A DNA stretch of 64,000 nt from Torreya grandis (taxonomy: Eukaryota; Streptophyta; Pinopsida; Cupressales; Taxaceae), in contig JARHVA010001189.1 of assembly GCA_037957365.1 (NCBI GenBank), positions 2,703,501 to 2,767,500 of the forward strand, read 5' to 3'. This document shows, piece after piece, positions 45,508 to 59,299 of this stretch. Position numbers and translations under genes: made by a program. A model generated the notes under the pieces. That model had not been told where the DNA came from. It was given only the letters and a program-made list of their open reading frames with translations, and made no database searches. Each line of letters begins with the position of its first letter. The stretch's first letter is position 1.

Positions 45508-48500
45508 AGCTATGTTCTTTCTCTAAGCACCATTCCATGTTATAACTATGTGACACATAATTAGCATTGAGTGGGGCATATGTATACACACAATATTTTT
45601 AAATTTTATCATCTAATAAAATTATCTCTCTTACAAGAACCTATCAAGTGTCAATATCTTTGAGTTCAAACTTTAAAAGATGTATCGAGAATGGGTGGGT
45701 AAACCTTTGGTGCTTTACAAGATTTTGGTCTCTTTACCATTACCTAAAACCACTACAAGTCACTTTTATCCAACTCCATAAGTAATTAAAACTCATTTAT
45801 CCACTTTTCTAAGTATCTTCCCTTCCAAAATAGACCCTGACTAAGTAAATAATATTTTCCCTCATTTTGCTACTATGTCAGCAAGGTTGATCTCTTTAGG
45901 GATTCAACACACATTATAGAACTAAGTCGGCCTGACCGACCTAGTTCAAGACCTAATGACTACCTTTTCTACCTAATAAAATCAAGGTGGTTAATCATGT
46001 CAAATAAATTATATGGAAGGTTTAGGGTCAATCCTTGCCTAGAAATACCCACTTCACTTCAATCCAAATGAGAAGAATATTCATTTTCACATTATTACAG
46101 CTTACAATTCTAATATTTATACACTTGAGGAATCATTTCTAAGGTTTTGCCTTGAAAGGAAGATTATCTTGTGGGAAAATATTGGTTGCAAAGTAGGAGT
46201 CTTTTAGCTTAGAGATTATTTCTATACTGTGATCCTTACAAATCCACAACAACCTCTTAAAAATCACCATTGGCTAAGGGAGAGATTAAGGTACGGTAAT
46301 TTCATTTAAAGGTAAGTGTTCCTAATTTTTACTCTTTCATTTGGTATATAGATATTGCACAAAGTAATAGGTTGAATGTTTTTCTCTTTACTTAGTTTAA
46401 CTATACATTGAATTGAGAAGAGTTATCTTTACTTATTATATGTTTATTTCTTATTAAACTATCCCCATTTGTGCCATAAATTTTAGTGAGCACTAGATTA
46501 TATTTATTTTATGTATTATAGACTTAGCTAGGGCTATTTCATAATATCATTTGCCAAGAGGATTTAAAAACCTCTCCTTTGGTGTTGTGTAGTAAGATAT
46601 CCATTAATTAGGTTTATCAAATCTGAATTAGTCATGTCTCACAATAAATCACTATGTAATGAGTTTTTGGTAAGATTAAATTATCTGAGCTTAGAATTCA
46701 CTAATTAAGATAATTGCATATCCATCTTAATTCATTGTATACAGATTCCTCTTCAGGGTCCTTATCAACAAGCTCAATTCCAAACCACTATTACCTCAAC
46801 ATAAGGGTGTTCTATATATAAATACTCAAAGAAATGAGGTTATAAACTCAAAGGCACCATTGAATACAACATTTTGATATCAACATCCAAACTAGACACA
46901 TTTACCTCGGGTATTGAGTAAACATATACAAAATATAACAATACCACTCTAACACAATCAAGATTTTAACTAAGTTGATGATCACACCTACTTGGTGATA
47001 AGATTCCACAAAGGCATGCATGTTATTTTCCAACCAAAATCGATGTCCAAATCAAATGGATAAAATCTTAAATGTGTGGCTAAAAACAAGGAATATATCA
47101 CTACCAAAAGGAGACAAATGCCATTCACCATAAGGATATGTGAAAAAAAGTGACCCATCTAAGGCTCCTTATCAAATATGTCCATTTGGTATCATTGGTC
47201 CATCATGCAAGGTGAGGGATAATCTAACAACACTCACATGTACACAGATAGGTGTTAAGTGGAAACCCATGTGAAATACTACTAGGATTTTAATTCCTCA
47301 CATAAACCAAGTATGTCCCTGATTATATATAACCCTTTATGGTCCACTAAGATAATCCTTTTGGCCTAAGGAGGGACTATACCCAAACTCTCTCTGAAAC
47401 TACTCAAAAGGCAATAGTCTACAACTAAGGAAAAGGGGATTGATTAACTAATGCATCCCAATCCATTTTAAACTCATAACTCTTGGTGAGAGAGACATCA
47501 AACAACCCTATAACTCACTCTATTTGAGTGTCAAGGTAATGTTTTATTGAAATAAGGCCACTCAACCTAGAAAGGCCCATCTAAATCCTATATGTACAAG
47601 ACATTCTACTATCTAGCCAAGAAAAATATCCATGGTCTTAAGAAAATATATCAATTTATCAAATAACTCATCTAAGATGTCCTCTAATGAATGATGCATA
47701 TGATAATGGTAATTGGAAAGTCCCATTGGCTTAACACACAATAACTCACTCATGAACTAATAGTCATTTAGCCCTCATAACCATATGACTTCATAACATC
47801 TAGTTGTAACCTTGTTCCAAGCCTTCATAAAATCTCATTTATTCAACTACATGGGTGGATGTTTGTAAATCCTAGCATGGGTATTCTTGGTGCAGAGACC
47901 AATATAAGAAGCTAAACATCTTTTACTTGGATGAATAGTCTATAATCCAAGGAAATATTCATGTGTAATGTTCTTACTTCCTCAATGATGCATAAAACCC
48001 AAAAAGTACACACATTGGTTCACTATGGAATAAGTAGTACCAAATAATGATACCCATAGATCCTAGTATTTTAACCATGCTATGATACCAAAATTCCATG
48101 CCCAAAAACTAACACGATGGAAACATACACAAAAATAGGCTAATTTTTATTTTTAGAAGTGTGAAATGTACATTTTGTATAATTGCATTTCCAATTGGAT
48201 CACCATATTTGTGACATGAGGCACACAAACACATAAACAACATACATTACCAAATTCCATAGAGGTAATGTGAAAGTGGTGCATGGTCATTATACAATCA
48301 AGTAGGTCCCACTTTCTCTAATCAACCTACAAACTCTCCCATAAGCCTATAAATCTATAAGTAGTCTTAGTGGTCCCCATGACCTTAAGGACTAAAAGGG
48401 ACACATGAATAAATATAGTTTGGTTTTCAAAATCACTTTCTTGAATTATATGTCTTAACACAATGATGTTAAATAAGAGTTTTGATCAATTCTATCCAAT

Positions 48501-50988
48501 CACATGCCTTGATTTGCACTTAAGTTGTAAATAAAGTCAAATTTCAAGTTGAATTGGATTATAAAAAGGTACTTAAACAAATATCGTTTGGTCCCCATAG
48601 GAATTTAAAAATGTGTCTAAAATATATTGTTTAATCCCCTTGAGAATGAAGTAACCCATATCCACTATTAGACTAAAACAACATTGATCATTATATTTGG
48701 TCAAAGGGAAGGATGCCTTAAATATCCTTATAGAAGCCATAAGGTTTTTAATTTATTTATTGGATTGAAAAATAATTTTTTTGAGGAGTAGGTGTTATAG
48801 GGTGAATTTCCCATAGTCATCCCTCATCTCCTTTACCATCCCTAGATAAATATAATTAATAGATTCTCTAAGATTTTGATCAAAATTATTTAGTTCATTT
48901 TCAAATTTATATCATGATGTAGATATGGGTGAATTCATCTTGTAGTTAAACAATTTTCTAACAAGATTCTAGGAAGTCTTAGTATCCCATGATTTATAAA
49001 AAGGTTTTGGGAGCTTCAAATTCCACCATAGCCATTAATGATCACAAACAAGGTTTAAGGTGAAAATTTCAAAAAAAATTAGTTTCAAGTTTCTAACTTA
49101 TCTCAAATAGTAGAGTGCTAAAAAATAATGGGGGTCTCCTTTTGGGTCAGCCTATTATGGGGCTTTTAAGAACCCACAATCATCAAACCAGTCTAAAAAG
49201 ATCTCCTGATGACAAAACCAACATAACTTGTAAACCATATAGTTATAAGTACTCAAACTACTTTCATGCATAATAAAAACTTGAGGGGGGGTGATTTTTA
49301 GGTTTCCCCACATTTAGGATTCTAAGACTCTATAATCAACTTCAAAAAATCAAGTATAGTCAATTAAAATAGGTCTAGAGCATCTCTGATGAGAAGAGGG
49401 TTGAATATAAAAAATTATATGGTTTCATGTATTAAAATTTATATCACACAGAAGAGAAATAAACATTTAGGGGGTTCCATTTTTGGGCCATCCCACCCCT
49501 CAGCCTTCAACTCACTTAATTGGCTGAACAAAATTCATATAGGTTTTCTAAAAGTTTTTAGTTTTAATTTAAATAATGTTTAAGTTCATACTTAAAAAAA
49601 TATAATTTATGAAATTTAAAATAAAGTGACAAATTTTTAAATAATACTAACCATGTGATTATTTTGGGGTGGATTAAATAAAGTTAAATGGGATGGTAGT
49701 CAACCTTGGTTAACCACCCCACCCCATCCCACTCCACTCCACCCCACCCCACCATAATCCTTTAATTTCCTCCCATGTGAATGTTATCACATGAAACTTG
49801 GTGGCCAAAATAAACATTAGTGTTATCCCCCTTTGGGACTTCTCCCTATACTACATGGTCACATGGGTGACTGCCAACTAAAAAAGCTATATGACCTACA
49901 TGAAGGTACAATGCCCTTGAGAAGATCTTGTGTAAACAAAAAATTTCCCTATAGAGAACTCATCTTCAAAAATTCATATCTAGATAGTCATAAATCAAAA
50001 AATTATGAAACTAGTGGTTACAGGGTTAAAATATTTAGAATTTCATACTAAAATTATTTGGAGAGGTCTTTTACCTTGATAACCATGAATAAAAATTAAG
50101 TGAAGTTTAGGCTATTTATAAAGGAAATGAAACATTTTTACTGGCTAAAGCTTACAAATTCATAAATTTTAAACAATAAAAAAATATTCGATAAATTTCT
50201 ATAAAGTCTAAAGAAAGCCTAATTTATACAAAAATTGATTTATAGAATTTTAGGTAAGTTTAAAATTGTGTAAAAATTATTTGGATGTAATAGTCCTTCA
50301 ATGGACTCATTAATAAATTGAATATGAAGCATATTAATTTATTTTTAAATTTTTTCCCTTGTGGAATAATAAAATATAGAAACATATTTATTTTAATAGT
50401 ATTTTCCAAATTCAATAGCTCATATAATTTAAAAAACCATTTTATATATTTATTTTCTCTCATCTCCAATTAGGTTTAAAAATGAGAAATAAGAAACTAG
50501 ATCACATGATGTAAATCATAATTTTAGCTTCACTCTTATTACAAACTTAACGCTAAATATTACATTTTTAAGACTTTCAAAATAACCAATAGAAGTTTGA
50601 AAATTAATTACAAATATATATAATATTGTTGAATAAGTTGGTATTCATATGAACTCGATAAATAACCACAAGGTCAACCAAATGAGGGGCTCACCTCCCA
50701 TCCTTTTTCCATCATTAGGGGGTTTTACTAGGCACCCCAAAGCTTAATACTCCTAACTCCAAACATGTTCACCTCATTGATCAAGGTGGAAAAGTTAGAA
50801 AAACAAGGTTAGGATGATAGATAAGGCTTGCCAAGGGTCACTCACTAGGAAAAACGTATAGGAGACTCACAAGTTGTTTACATAAGAGAGGCTTCCAACC
50901 CCACACAAGAATACAAGGAAAAATAAACTGTAATATCAAACAGTAAATAATAATAAGGTATCCAAAACATATTTAAAACACCAACCAA
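45508..50988. other. Gene-free stretch outside the giant element
   Basis: I find no supported gene. Open frames at 49389, 49833 and 50260 are short and featureless. A small inverted repeat 'gtcgg-cctga-ccgac' lies near 45926-45940. Plus-strand 46740-48100 is somewhat protein-like in composition, with many stops and no recognised domain. A C-rich patch is listed separately. Confidence 0.4.
49718..49753. repeat. C-rich (CCACC/CCCAT) simple repeat
   Basis: Repeats of 'ccacccc', 'catccc' and 'actcc' over about 35 bases, strongly strand-asymmetric within AT-rich DNA. Confidence 0.8.
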
Positions 50989-51222
50989 GCATGCTAAAGG
51001 AAAAGAAGAACATGGGGATACCTCACCCTTATTATACTATATCTTGGCCATGTGAGGGCATAATAATAGTCAACCATGCCAAATAACACTTCTCCAACAC
51101 AAAAGGCATGCCAAAGGAAAAGAAGAAAATGAGGATACCTCCCTCTTATTCTACTATCTCTTGGCCATGGTGGAGCACAAGCATAGTTTAACATGTCAAA
51201 TACTAGGTACAAGGGCATACAT
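50989..51222. repeat. 117-bp tandem duplication
   Basis: The first unit starts 'gcatgctaaaggaaaagaag' at 50989 and the second 'gcatgccaaaggaaaagaag' at 51106. Both contain 'cttggccatg' and 'acctc.c.cttatt.tacta'. The minus-strand open frame 51296-50994 shows the duplication as a repeated R-Y-P-H-x-L-L-F-L phrase and is not thought to be a gene. Confidence 0.9.
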
Positions 51223-54200
51223 TTTTTGGTTCTAGTAGCCACTACAAATACAGAAAGGATAACCATGTAGAAGGGCATATGAACCGGTTCCACCAATAAC
51301 TATCACTACGTAAGAGTGTACAAAAAACATGCAAATTAAATAAAAAATTGATAGCATATTAGTGTCATTTTAAGTCAAGAAAAAGACATAAAAACTAATA
51401 AAAAATTTAGGAGGGATGTTACATATCCAAGCTCAAATGGTAATTAAAACCACATGGTATCCATTGGCACAACCATATAAATACAAGCAAATAAAAAGGG
51501 TTAGCTAATGGACATACACATCTTGAAAACTACAATTAGAGTAAGGGTAAATATTAATTTTAACATAAATTAAAAATAAAGGAATTGGGGCATGGAATCC
51601 TACCTTGGCTCCCTTCTTGTATTCACTCAATAACATCACTTACAAGCCCTGGGCAATATATATCTTCCTCCTTCTCTAAGTTCTTTCTCTAAGCACCTCT
51701 TCTTCTTTATTTTTATCTCCTCCACTTCTAGTTTTTAAATTTTCAAAATGAGAAAATTCCTCTCAAGGAAGGCTTTCCTTCCTCAAATAGGCTAAACTCT
51801 TTCCTCTAAAATCTAATGGGGATGTAACATGTGTCCTTTCCCATCCCTTGGCTTAAGGTCAACAAGTCTCCCTTAGAAATAAATTCACTTACAAGCCCAT
51901 GTGGGCAAGCAAATCCATCCCTCAATGAATTGAAGATCTCATGCCATAAATTGGCACATGGGCTACCTCAAAAGTATTTTTTGGTGCCTAGAAATACTCT
52001 CTAATATCCCTATTAGTCCAAGGACTTCAAACTCAACACAAAATATAAAAAAACCACTTTATGTCACCCTATAAAGTTAGATCTTCCATTCCATTCGTAT
52101 TTTGGGTCAAAGTAGGCCACTTAAGTGGTTTACAAAAATATTTTAGGAATAAAATACAAATTAAATAAAACTCATAAGGTTTATAAGGAAATATGTGAAT
52201 AGAAACTAAGGGGGTGAATATTCTAGGAGGGTTAATGAAGTCCACAACTTATGACTAGGTCTACATATGACAAAATGGATGGATTGAATCCAAAAAAGGT
52301 CAAATACTCATGCCACCACTCTACCAATTATGTTTTTATGTTGGACATAGTACTAGTTCCGTTGTCAGATTCCCTTGTCATTTGCATAACACTAAACACA
52401 TAAAATGCCCTACCCTAGATAGCCAAAGCTACAAAATGTAACAATATAAGTTACCTCAATCAATAAAATATGCACATTATATATTAAATACATCACATAT
52501 TAGTGGTAATAAACTCATACCAATCAGAAAAACATATATAATCATAAATATGCTTAAAAATAATAACACTAGTAGTATGGAAATAATATTCATCATAATG
52601 GAGAACCAAAAGAGCGTAAGTAAACTAACATTATAATGAATATAATAATAATCTAATTTAAGCATATATTTTTATTGTGTAATAAATCAATAAGATCACA
52701 TAATATTTAGTTTCTCTATTTTAGACATAAGGGATCAATAGTAATTTGTGTCTCAATAATACATCAAACACGTCTAAATAGGATGTGTGTATAACATAAA
52801 CTTTTTCAAAGTAAGAACTATGAAAATAAGTGTCTCACATTATGGACAAGGAGAAAATAAGACAAAAAACTTCAAACATTCATAAGCATACTCATGCATA
52901 AAATAAACCAAACATAGACACACACTTAAAGCAAGAATATAACAATCACAATATAACTATGAAATAAATATACTCATGTAATGTAGATATCCATATAACC
53001 CACAAGACATAGATGCCCTTAAGGTTTGGCATGTCATCAATGTGATCATACCCCTTACGTTTTGGTAAAATGATTATCCAATGATCATTTGATAGTCCAT
53101 AGTCATGCATAACATGTATATCCTTCATCTCACACACTCAAAGATATACCATTAGAAACACATGTAAAACATGGATGTGAAGAAACTCTAGCATATGTAA
53201 ATAGGTATAATACATATCCATTGATAAGACCACTTTTATTTTTACATTTTCCCATATTTTTATATTTAAAGGGTACAAGAAAGAAATAACACAAATAGGA
53301 TAGGCCAAAGGGCACAATTAAGATGAAACTCAATAAAAAAAATAGATTCCAAAGAGAAAAATTAAGAAATAATCTAAAATAGGTAGGCTGAGGGGTGTAA
53401 ACAAATAATAAGAATAAAATGAATATTCCAAACAACCTACTACTTTATTTATAAATCAATACAATTCTAGGACAAAATGTCTATATGCATATGTTGTCAT
53501 CATTGGGAAAATAAAAAATCAAAGGGCAAGGGCCAATGCAACATAATAAGCAATGAAAAACCTAAGGGATAGAAGAATATCAAAGAAAAAATTAAGGGAA
53601 AGTACAAAAAATCTAAATCTAGAAGAATGAAAGGTACATAATTAAACTTGAGGGAGGTAAACACATGAAGATACAATCTATAGAAGAAAATAAGTTATAT
53701 TTAATAATAAAATATGGTAAAATAATGATGTATCAATTAAATACAAGATGTATGCTAGCATGGATAACCAATGAACTGATTTACAATGTCATAATATTTA
53801 ATATCAAAGTTAGATGGGTCACTTGAAGTATCTAGAAACTAGTCATAAGCTATGTAATAGGTACAATCATCATCCCCATGAGAGATATGTGAAGAATGAG
53901 ATAGGACCTCTATAAATAATGTATAGGAATACATCATGAAAAAACAAGTGCTTAGAAATTATCAATAGTAAAAGGTTTTAAATAAACCTTAGGATATGTA
54001 CTAGTAAAAATGTATGATTAGATAGTACAATCATAGGAGATGGATCTCATGGATCTCACACTAGAGATAATGGTTGTGTCATATGTGTAGATGTAGGATT
54101 AAAAAAACTATCAGAGGTGATGTCCTAGACCCAAATGTAGTGGGAATCATGAATAAATGTGGTAAAATAATAGTAAGTATCACATGAGGTTTAATGATTT

Positions 54201-54300
54201 CCCCTCACAAAGTGCACTTTATGATTGCATATGTGATCTTAAAAATAGTATATGTAGCTCACAAGGTGATTCATGAACATTATGTACTTCATTATCATGC
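51223..54300. other. Gene-free stretch
   Basis: AT-rich DNA without recognised domains on either strand. On the minus strand, 54300-53800 could be the tail of the gypsy remnant upstream (54330-56620), but no RT motif is visible there or further down, so pol seems to be missing. The minus-strand frames at 52477, 52946 and 53130 are short, hydrophobic and featureless. Confidence 0.4.
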
Positions 54301-54329
54301 ACAAACTTTGGACAATGGTGTAATTTAGA

Positions 54330-54800
54330 AGTTAGTTCTTGCATTTGATTAAGCCATGGGTGTCTAAGTAATATATTATATGATCTTGCATTAGGAATGA
54401 CAAAACCAAACTAGAATTGTTTGAGGAGTAATTGTAACTGAGAGTGTAAACATAAAATTTAATGTGAGAAATTCCATTGTAGGTATGGACTATATAGTCA
54501 TTCTAAGTAAATCTCAGTCAATGTATCCTTGAAAAGATAATAATGACATGGTTATAACATTTTCACTAGACCCATAGTCAATCAAAATGCCTTATGTAAT
54601 CAAATTGTGATGGGAAGAATATGTGTGAATATGTGGAGGATCATTATTTGATTAATATATGGGTATCTTATGGTCACAGAGCATGATGGAAGGTGTTTAT
54701 TGTATTTAACTTAAAACCTTGATAATGGTTTTATCAATCTCATGCTCATGTGAAATAGCCAAATGTTATCTAGATGTTGTCATATGCAAATTTTCTTACT
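54330..54800 (-). pseudogene. pol: Ty3/gypsy protease remnant, minus strand
   Basis: On the minus strand near 54590-54510 the text GILIDYGSSENVITMSLLS matches the D-x-G-S-S active-site region of plant gypsy proteases, with the catalytic Asp present. It continues the direction of the gag remnant at 54900-56620. One stop follows 5 residues later. Confidence 0.5.
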
Positions 54801-56620
54801 TTATAGTATTATGATTTGGAAATTGATTGGAAAATACTTTCAAGCATTTATTAAGCATTGTCACATATTTGTTTAATGTAGAGTGATGGCCTTCAATTTG
54901 AATAGTGTTATTATTGATGAGATATTTATTCTTATTTATCAATTTGAAGCATCAATTTATTGAATGCTTGGGGGCTCAATGATAGTCACAAGGTAAGTAG
55001 GAATTAGTACCCTTTAGGAAATGCTCGATTAGTTTTAATTTATATGGCTTAGTTAAAGTAATAAAATTACACTCAAACAAGAATTTAAACACTTTAGTAG
55101 GTCGGTCTAGTAATTTTTTAAGCTAGTAAGTCCTCTTATATGTATGAAAGATAATCCTATTATTGGTTTGTGAAAATATGTTAATAGATTTAACCTCATT
55201 CTTGTTTTTGAAATTAGCTACATCTTTACTCTTTGGTTTGAACATTATCTTTCCTTGATATTTAGAGGTAGTGGATGTATAAAAAAATGTAGACTTTAAC
55301 ATATTGGCAACCATAAGTTTAATATCAACATTACGTGGTGCATGAAAAAGTATCAAAATATTTTTGTGTTAAACATGACTTTTTTCTTAAGTGGAAAAAT
55401 AAAACTATTTAAAAATATACTTTAAATCTCACTCTTAGGGATTTTGTGTGACATTTATGTAAGCATGGTTTTGAATTTAAGCACATAGTCAACTAGATGC
55501 TTATTAGGTTATTTTTTTTAATTAAGTAATTTCAGAAAAATTGATCTTTTGAATAGTGTATATATAAAAGTGGAATAACATCTTGGTCAAATCATTGAAT
55601 CTATGTATAGAATCCATAGGTTGTGCATAAAACCAATTTAAGACATACACTATGAGACTTTTAAGAAATAACTTGATCATATGTAAATCATCATTTTCAA
55701 AATTGAAGAGATACGTAAAATAGGCTCTAGTGTATGTGATGTATCCCCATTACCAGTATATAATGTATTCTTAGGCACTTGAAATTAAATAAGAAAGGGG
55801 TGAAAAAGAACCTTCTTAGTCAAAGGGTTTTCTAATATATCATAATATGAAACCCCATGGATAGGTTTGTTAGATGCTTTAGATAATTTTACAAGTTATA
55901 ATTTCATGTCATCATGTTGGATCAATAAATTTACCATTAAGAGTAGGATTAACATTGGCATGTGTGTATGTAGGAATAAATGCTTTACTATCATTAGAAT
56001 TAGTTATAACATAGGAATGATTGTTATTTTGACTATGTCTAAGATAAAGGGATTCTATCTTGGTCATAAGTAAATAATCATGTTAAAAGATAAATAAAGA
56101 TTCAAAATAGGGTATATTATATGTGATGGATCCCCATTGCATCTATATAATGTAAAATTAGTCACTTTAAATGAAAGATGAAAGGGATGAAAAATTACCT
56201 TCATATCCAAAGGGTTGTGTAATATATCATAAAATGAAACCACATGGATATGTTTGTTAGATGCTTTAGATAATTTTGCAAGTTGTAATTACATGTCATC
56301 AAGTTATTTTTATAATAGTATCAATAGATGCACCATTAGGATTAGGATTAGAAATAGTATGCTTGTTTGTAGGAATTAATGCTTTATTATAATTAACATT
56401 GGTTGCAATGTAGGCATGATTGAAAATTTGACTATGTCCAAGACTAAGGTATGCAATATAAGAATGTGACTATGGAGGAGTATTGGTAGTAAAATTAGTA
56501 GTAGTAGGAACATAAGGTATTCAATTAGCAACAAATATGCCATTGGGACCAACATCAAACATAAAATTAGGAACATCGTTATAAGTAACCATGATTAATG
56601 TAATAAACCAAGAAAGGCAA
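54801..56620 (-). pseudogene. gag: Ty3/gypsy gag remnant, minus strand
   Basis: Read on the minus strand. The N-terminal side near 56590-56440 gives NDVPNFMFDVGPNGI, a Pro/Thr-rich run and SLGHSQ. After the duplicated part, 55356-55123 is open for 77 codons (VDIKLMVANMLKS, IMFKPKSKDVANF). Near 54950-54900 there is a Cys/His-poor end with KHSIN-CFKL-like text. Many stops and a 387-bp internal duplication disable it. The Gag call rests on position before the protease-like motif and on composition, so it is moderate. Confidence 0.45.
55725..56500. repeat. 387-bp tandem duplication
   Basis: Paired landmarks 387 bases apart: 'tccccatt' at 55744 and 56131, and 'gtttgttagatgctttagataatttt' at about 55867 and 56252. 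'aggaat.aatgcttta' and 'tgactatgtc.aaga' also recur in both. The copies differ at perhaps one base in five to six, so the duplication is old. Confidence 0.88.
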
Positions 56621-59299
56621 AAAATCAATATGAAAATCATATTTAAAAATGTAGAGGATTGAACCCTAAAAAAATATTGAAAGATATATGCCTTAAAGGA
56701 AGAAAGATACATACACTGAATGTTTCTAAAAAACTAGATGTAAAACATAAAGAGGTGAATGGGTAAGCCAGGATTTGATCAAAACATGAAGGTGTGAAAC
56801 TAGATCTAAAAAAATAAAAAATCAGTCCCAAAATTCTAATTGGAATCCTTAAAATATATAGGTATTCAAAGAAGGGAGTGGTTCACCAAAATATGACACT
56901 AGGGCATAATGACACTATTATAATTATAAAATAAGATGCAAAAGATATATCTATAATATAGGAGTATAAAATAGTAAATCATATCTATTCTAATGGATAA
57001 GAATAGTAAAAAAATACAATTTAATTTAATTTGACAATAAATGGACAATATGAATAGTTGAAGAGATGGAACAATCACATTTTGACAAAGTTTTGGAAGT
57101 ACATCCCTAGTCTAGAATGAATGTATGAGATCTATGTAAAATCTATATTGTTCATTGTGTAAGGATGGATTTAGTTCCTGGTCCTTGACTAATGAAGGTT
57201 CATAGGGAATATTTAGTTCTATGTTTATGTGACCTATGACTCTGTACTACACACCTTTTCGGATTTTAAATTATTTTGTGTAGGTTAACTTTCTATTGTC
57301 AAATAGTCTTGAATTTTCAATTTTCTAAACTCATGAGCTGAATGTCTAAAATGATGCCTTCTTATCTTAACCTTATTATATATAAAACATATGAAAAGGA
57401 GAAGTGATACGAATAGCTGGGTTGGGTAACTTTAAGGGAGTTGCAAATATGTATTCTACATGCTAAAATTAGACCCCTTGTAGTTATTTTTTTAGTATAA
57501 ATGGAATGTTGATAAAGGATTTCAATCTCTTTTTCCTTAGAAGTGATGATTCAAATAAAAAAAAATAATCTAACCCTCCTTTCACATAATATGAAATTAA
57601 AACTAGAAGACAAGTCTTTAAGAGAAGAAATAGATCTTTGTAGGCTATGCCTAGACTTGAGATAATAAATGATTATTTTTATGCTTTCTTGATTATATAT
57701 TCATTCCCATAACAATTTTTGGTAAATATCTAGGAATGATTTGTATAAATGTGGATCCTTAGGACATGATGCACATAATGGAAAATTAGTATAAATTAAT
57801 ATGCAAATTTAAAGGTACAAGAAATCAAGACAAGGTGGAAAGACCATTATAATACCACTTGTATTGAGCCACTTTTCCAAAGACAAATTTGAAATATTAA
57901 TCATATTAGATGACCATTATTGTATGACTAAATTTTAATTTTATTCCTTGTGAAAATGATTAATCACTTTCATTTAGGTTAACCAAGTTTAAATAAATTT
58001 AAAATAACCCATCTTAATCTTATGTTTTATCATTATTAAAATTATAATTTTTTAAAAGTATAAATAAAATTGTTTATAGTTCTTATATAAATGCTATGAT
58101 ATTTAAAAAGTATATTTTTTAGGTAGCTCATAGTACTCATAATCCTATACTAAGTTTGGTAGGATTTTGCAAATGGTTAGAGTGTCTTGTTCACTAAAGT
58201 CGTCATGTCAAATTTTGCTTATAAAGTTATAACAATGTTAAAGTTCACGTGATAAAAAGTGGAAAGATAAATAATATGAAAAAATGGTTTTTAATTTGAA
58301 AATTTCCCCCTTCATTAACCATGTCCATTCCCACATGATGGACATGGTCATCCATCCCATCCTCCATAGTTTAAGAGATGTAGTTACCTGGGCAACTACA
58401 CTTTCATGTTCATGCATTATATAAGGACATTGTAAATGGTTCTTGGGCCCTAAAAAATGAATGAGAACATAGATTTTTTTGCACATACAAACAAACCTTC
58501 ATGTGTACATGTATTGAGAGGATGCAGCGTACAAATCCTAGACCTTCATAGACGTGTGAGTGCACAGATGTGGCTGTATATGCAGTCATGCCTTCATATC
58601 CATGCATGATGAGAGGACATAATGGATGGTGCTACCATCCTCCTCAGATGCATGGGCATGAAAGCACACCCATGTTTCATGTCACATGTGATTTTATGGG
58701 AAGATATATATTCTACCCAAGCCTCATTTGGCTCATTTCAATTTTGGTGATTGTGTTTTTTTGCTCTGTCCATATCCTCTCTAAAGTGAGCTATAATTTT
58801 TTTTATAAGAATATTTCAAACACAATTATCACCCTTGCATTACCATCAAGCCCTTTTTAGTTTCATCCCTCTCAAGAACCGCATTTTGAGAGTTTTTCCC
58901 TACACTTCCAAAGTGTTATATGTCCACTACTTTATGTTTCTTCCATCTAATTTAGAATTTATTACCCCTAGATTTACTAGATATCCTTTCCATTGATTGT
59001 TAAATAACATTAAAAAATTTAGAAGCTAGAAATTTCTAGTAAAATTACATGGGATACAAAAAACTATTAGTTCTAAATAGTGACATCTTGAAGATTTATG
59101 CTTCCCATAATGGGCATGTGGATTTAGAAGATTTTCATAAGAGAATGAATATCAAAAGCCTGATGTTTCTCATTGAACACATCTCACAAAGTGTCATACC
59201 ATAAGTAACTAGTTCTCCCACTTAAATAAAATGTCTAGATTTTTTATTTGATTGTGTTAAATGTTATGATCCTCAAACACAAGAAATCATGTCAAGATT
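56621..59299. other. Gene-free stretch with 95-bp tandem repeat
   Basis: No coding domain recognised. A degenerate array with the phrase 'ttcat.t.catg.att' lies at 58403-58687. Open frames at 58238-58860 on both strands are by-products of that array. 59200-59300 leads into the third copy of the LTR reading frame. Confidence 0.4.
58403..58687. repeat. 95-bp degenerate tandem repeat, 3 units
   Basis: Unit starts at 58403, 58498 and 58593, evenly spaced by 95 bases. Each begins 'ttcat', continues with a 'catg.at' phrase and 'gaggac/gaggatg', and has 'gcacat/gcacag' about 75 bases in. A weaker fourth start may lie near 58678. Confidence 0.55.

Noticed and set aside
45926..45940. 'gtcgg-cctga-ccgac' as a stray copy of the copia LTR repeat
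   Set aside because: Only about ten bases agree and no neighbouring copia sequence is present; chance is likely.
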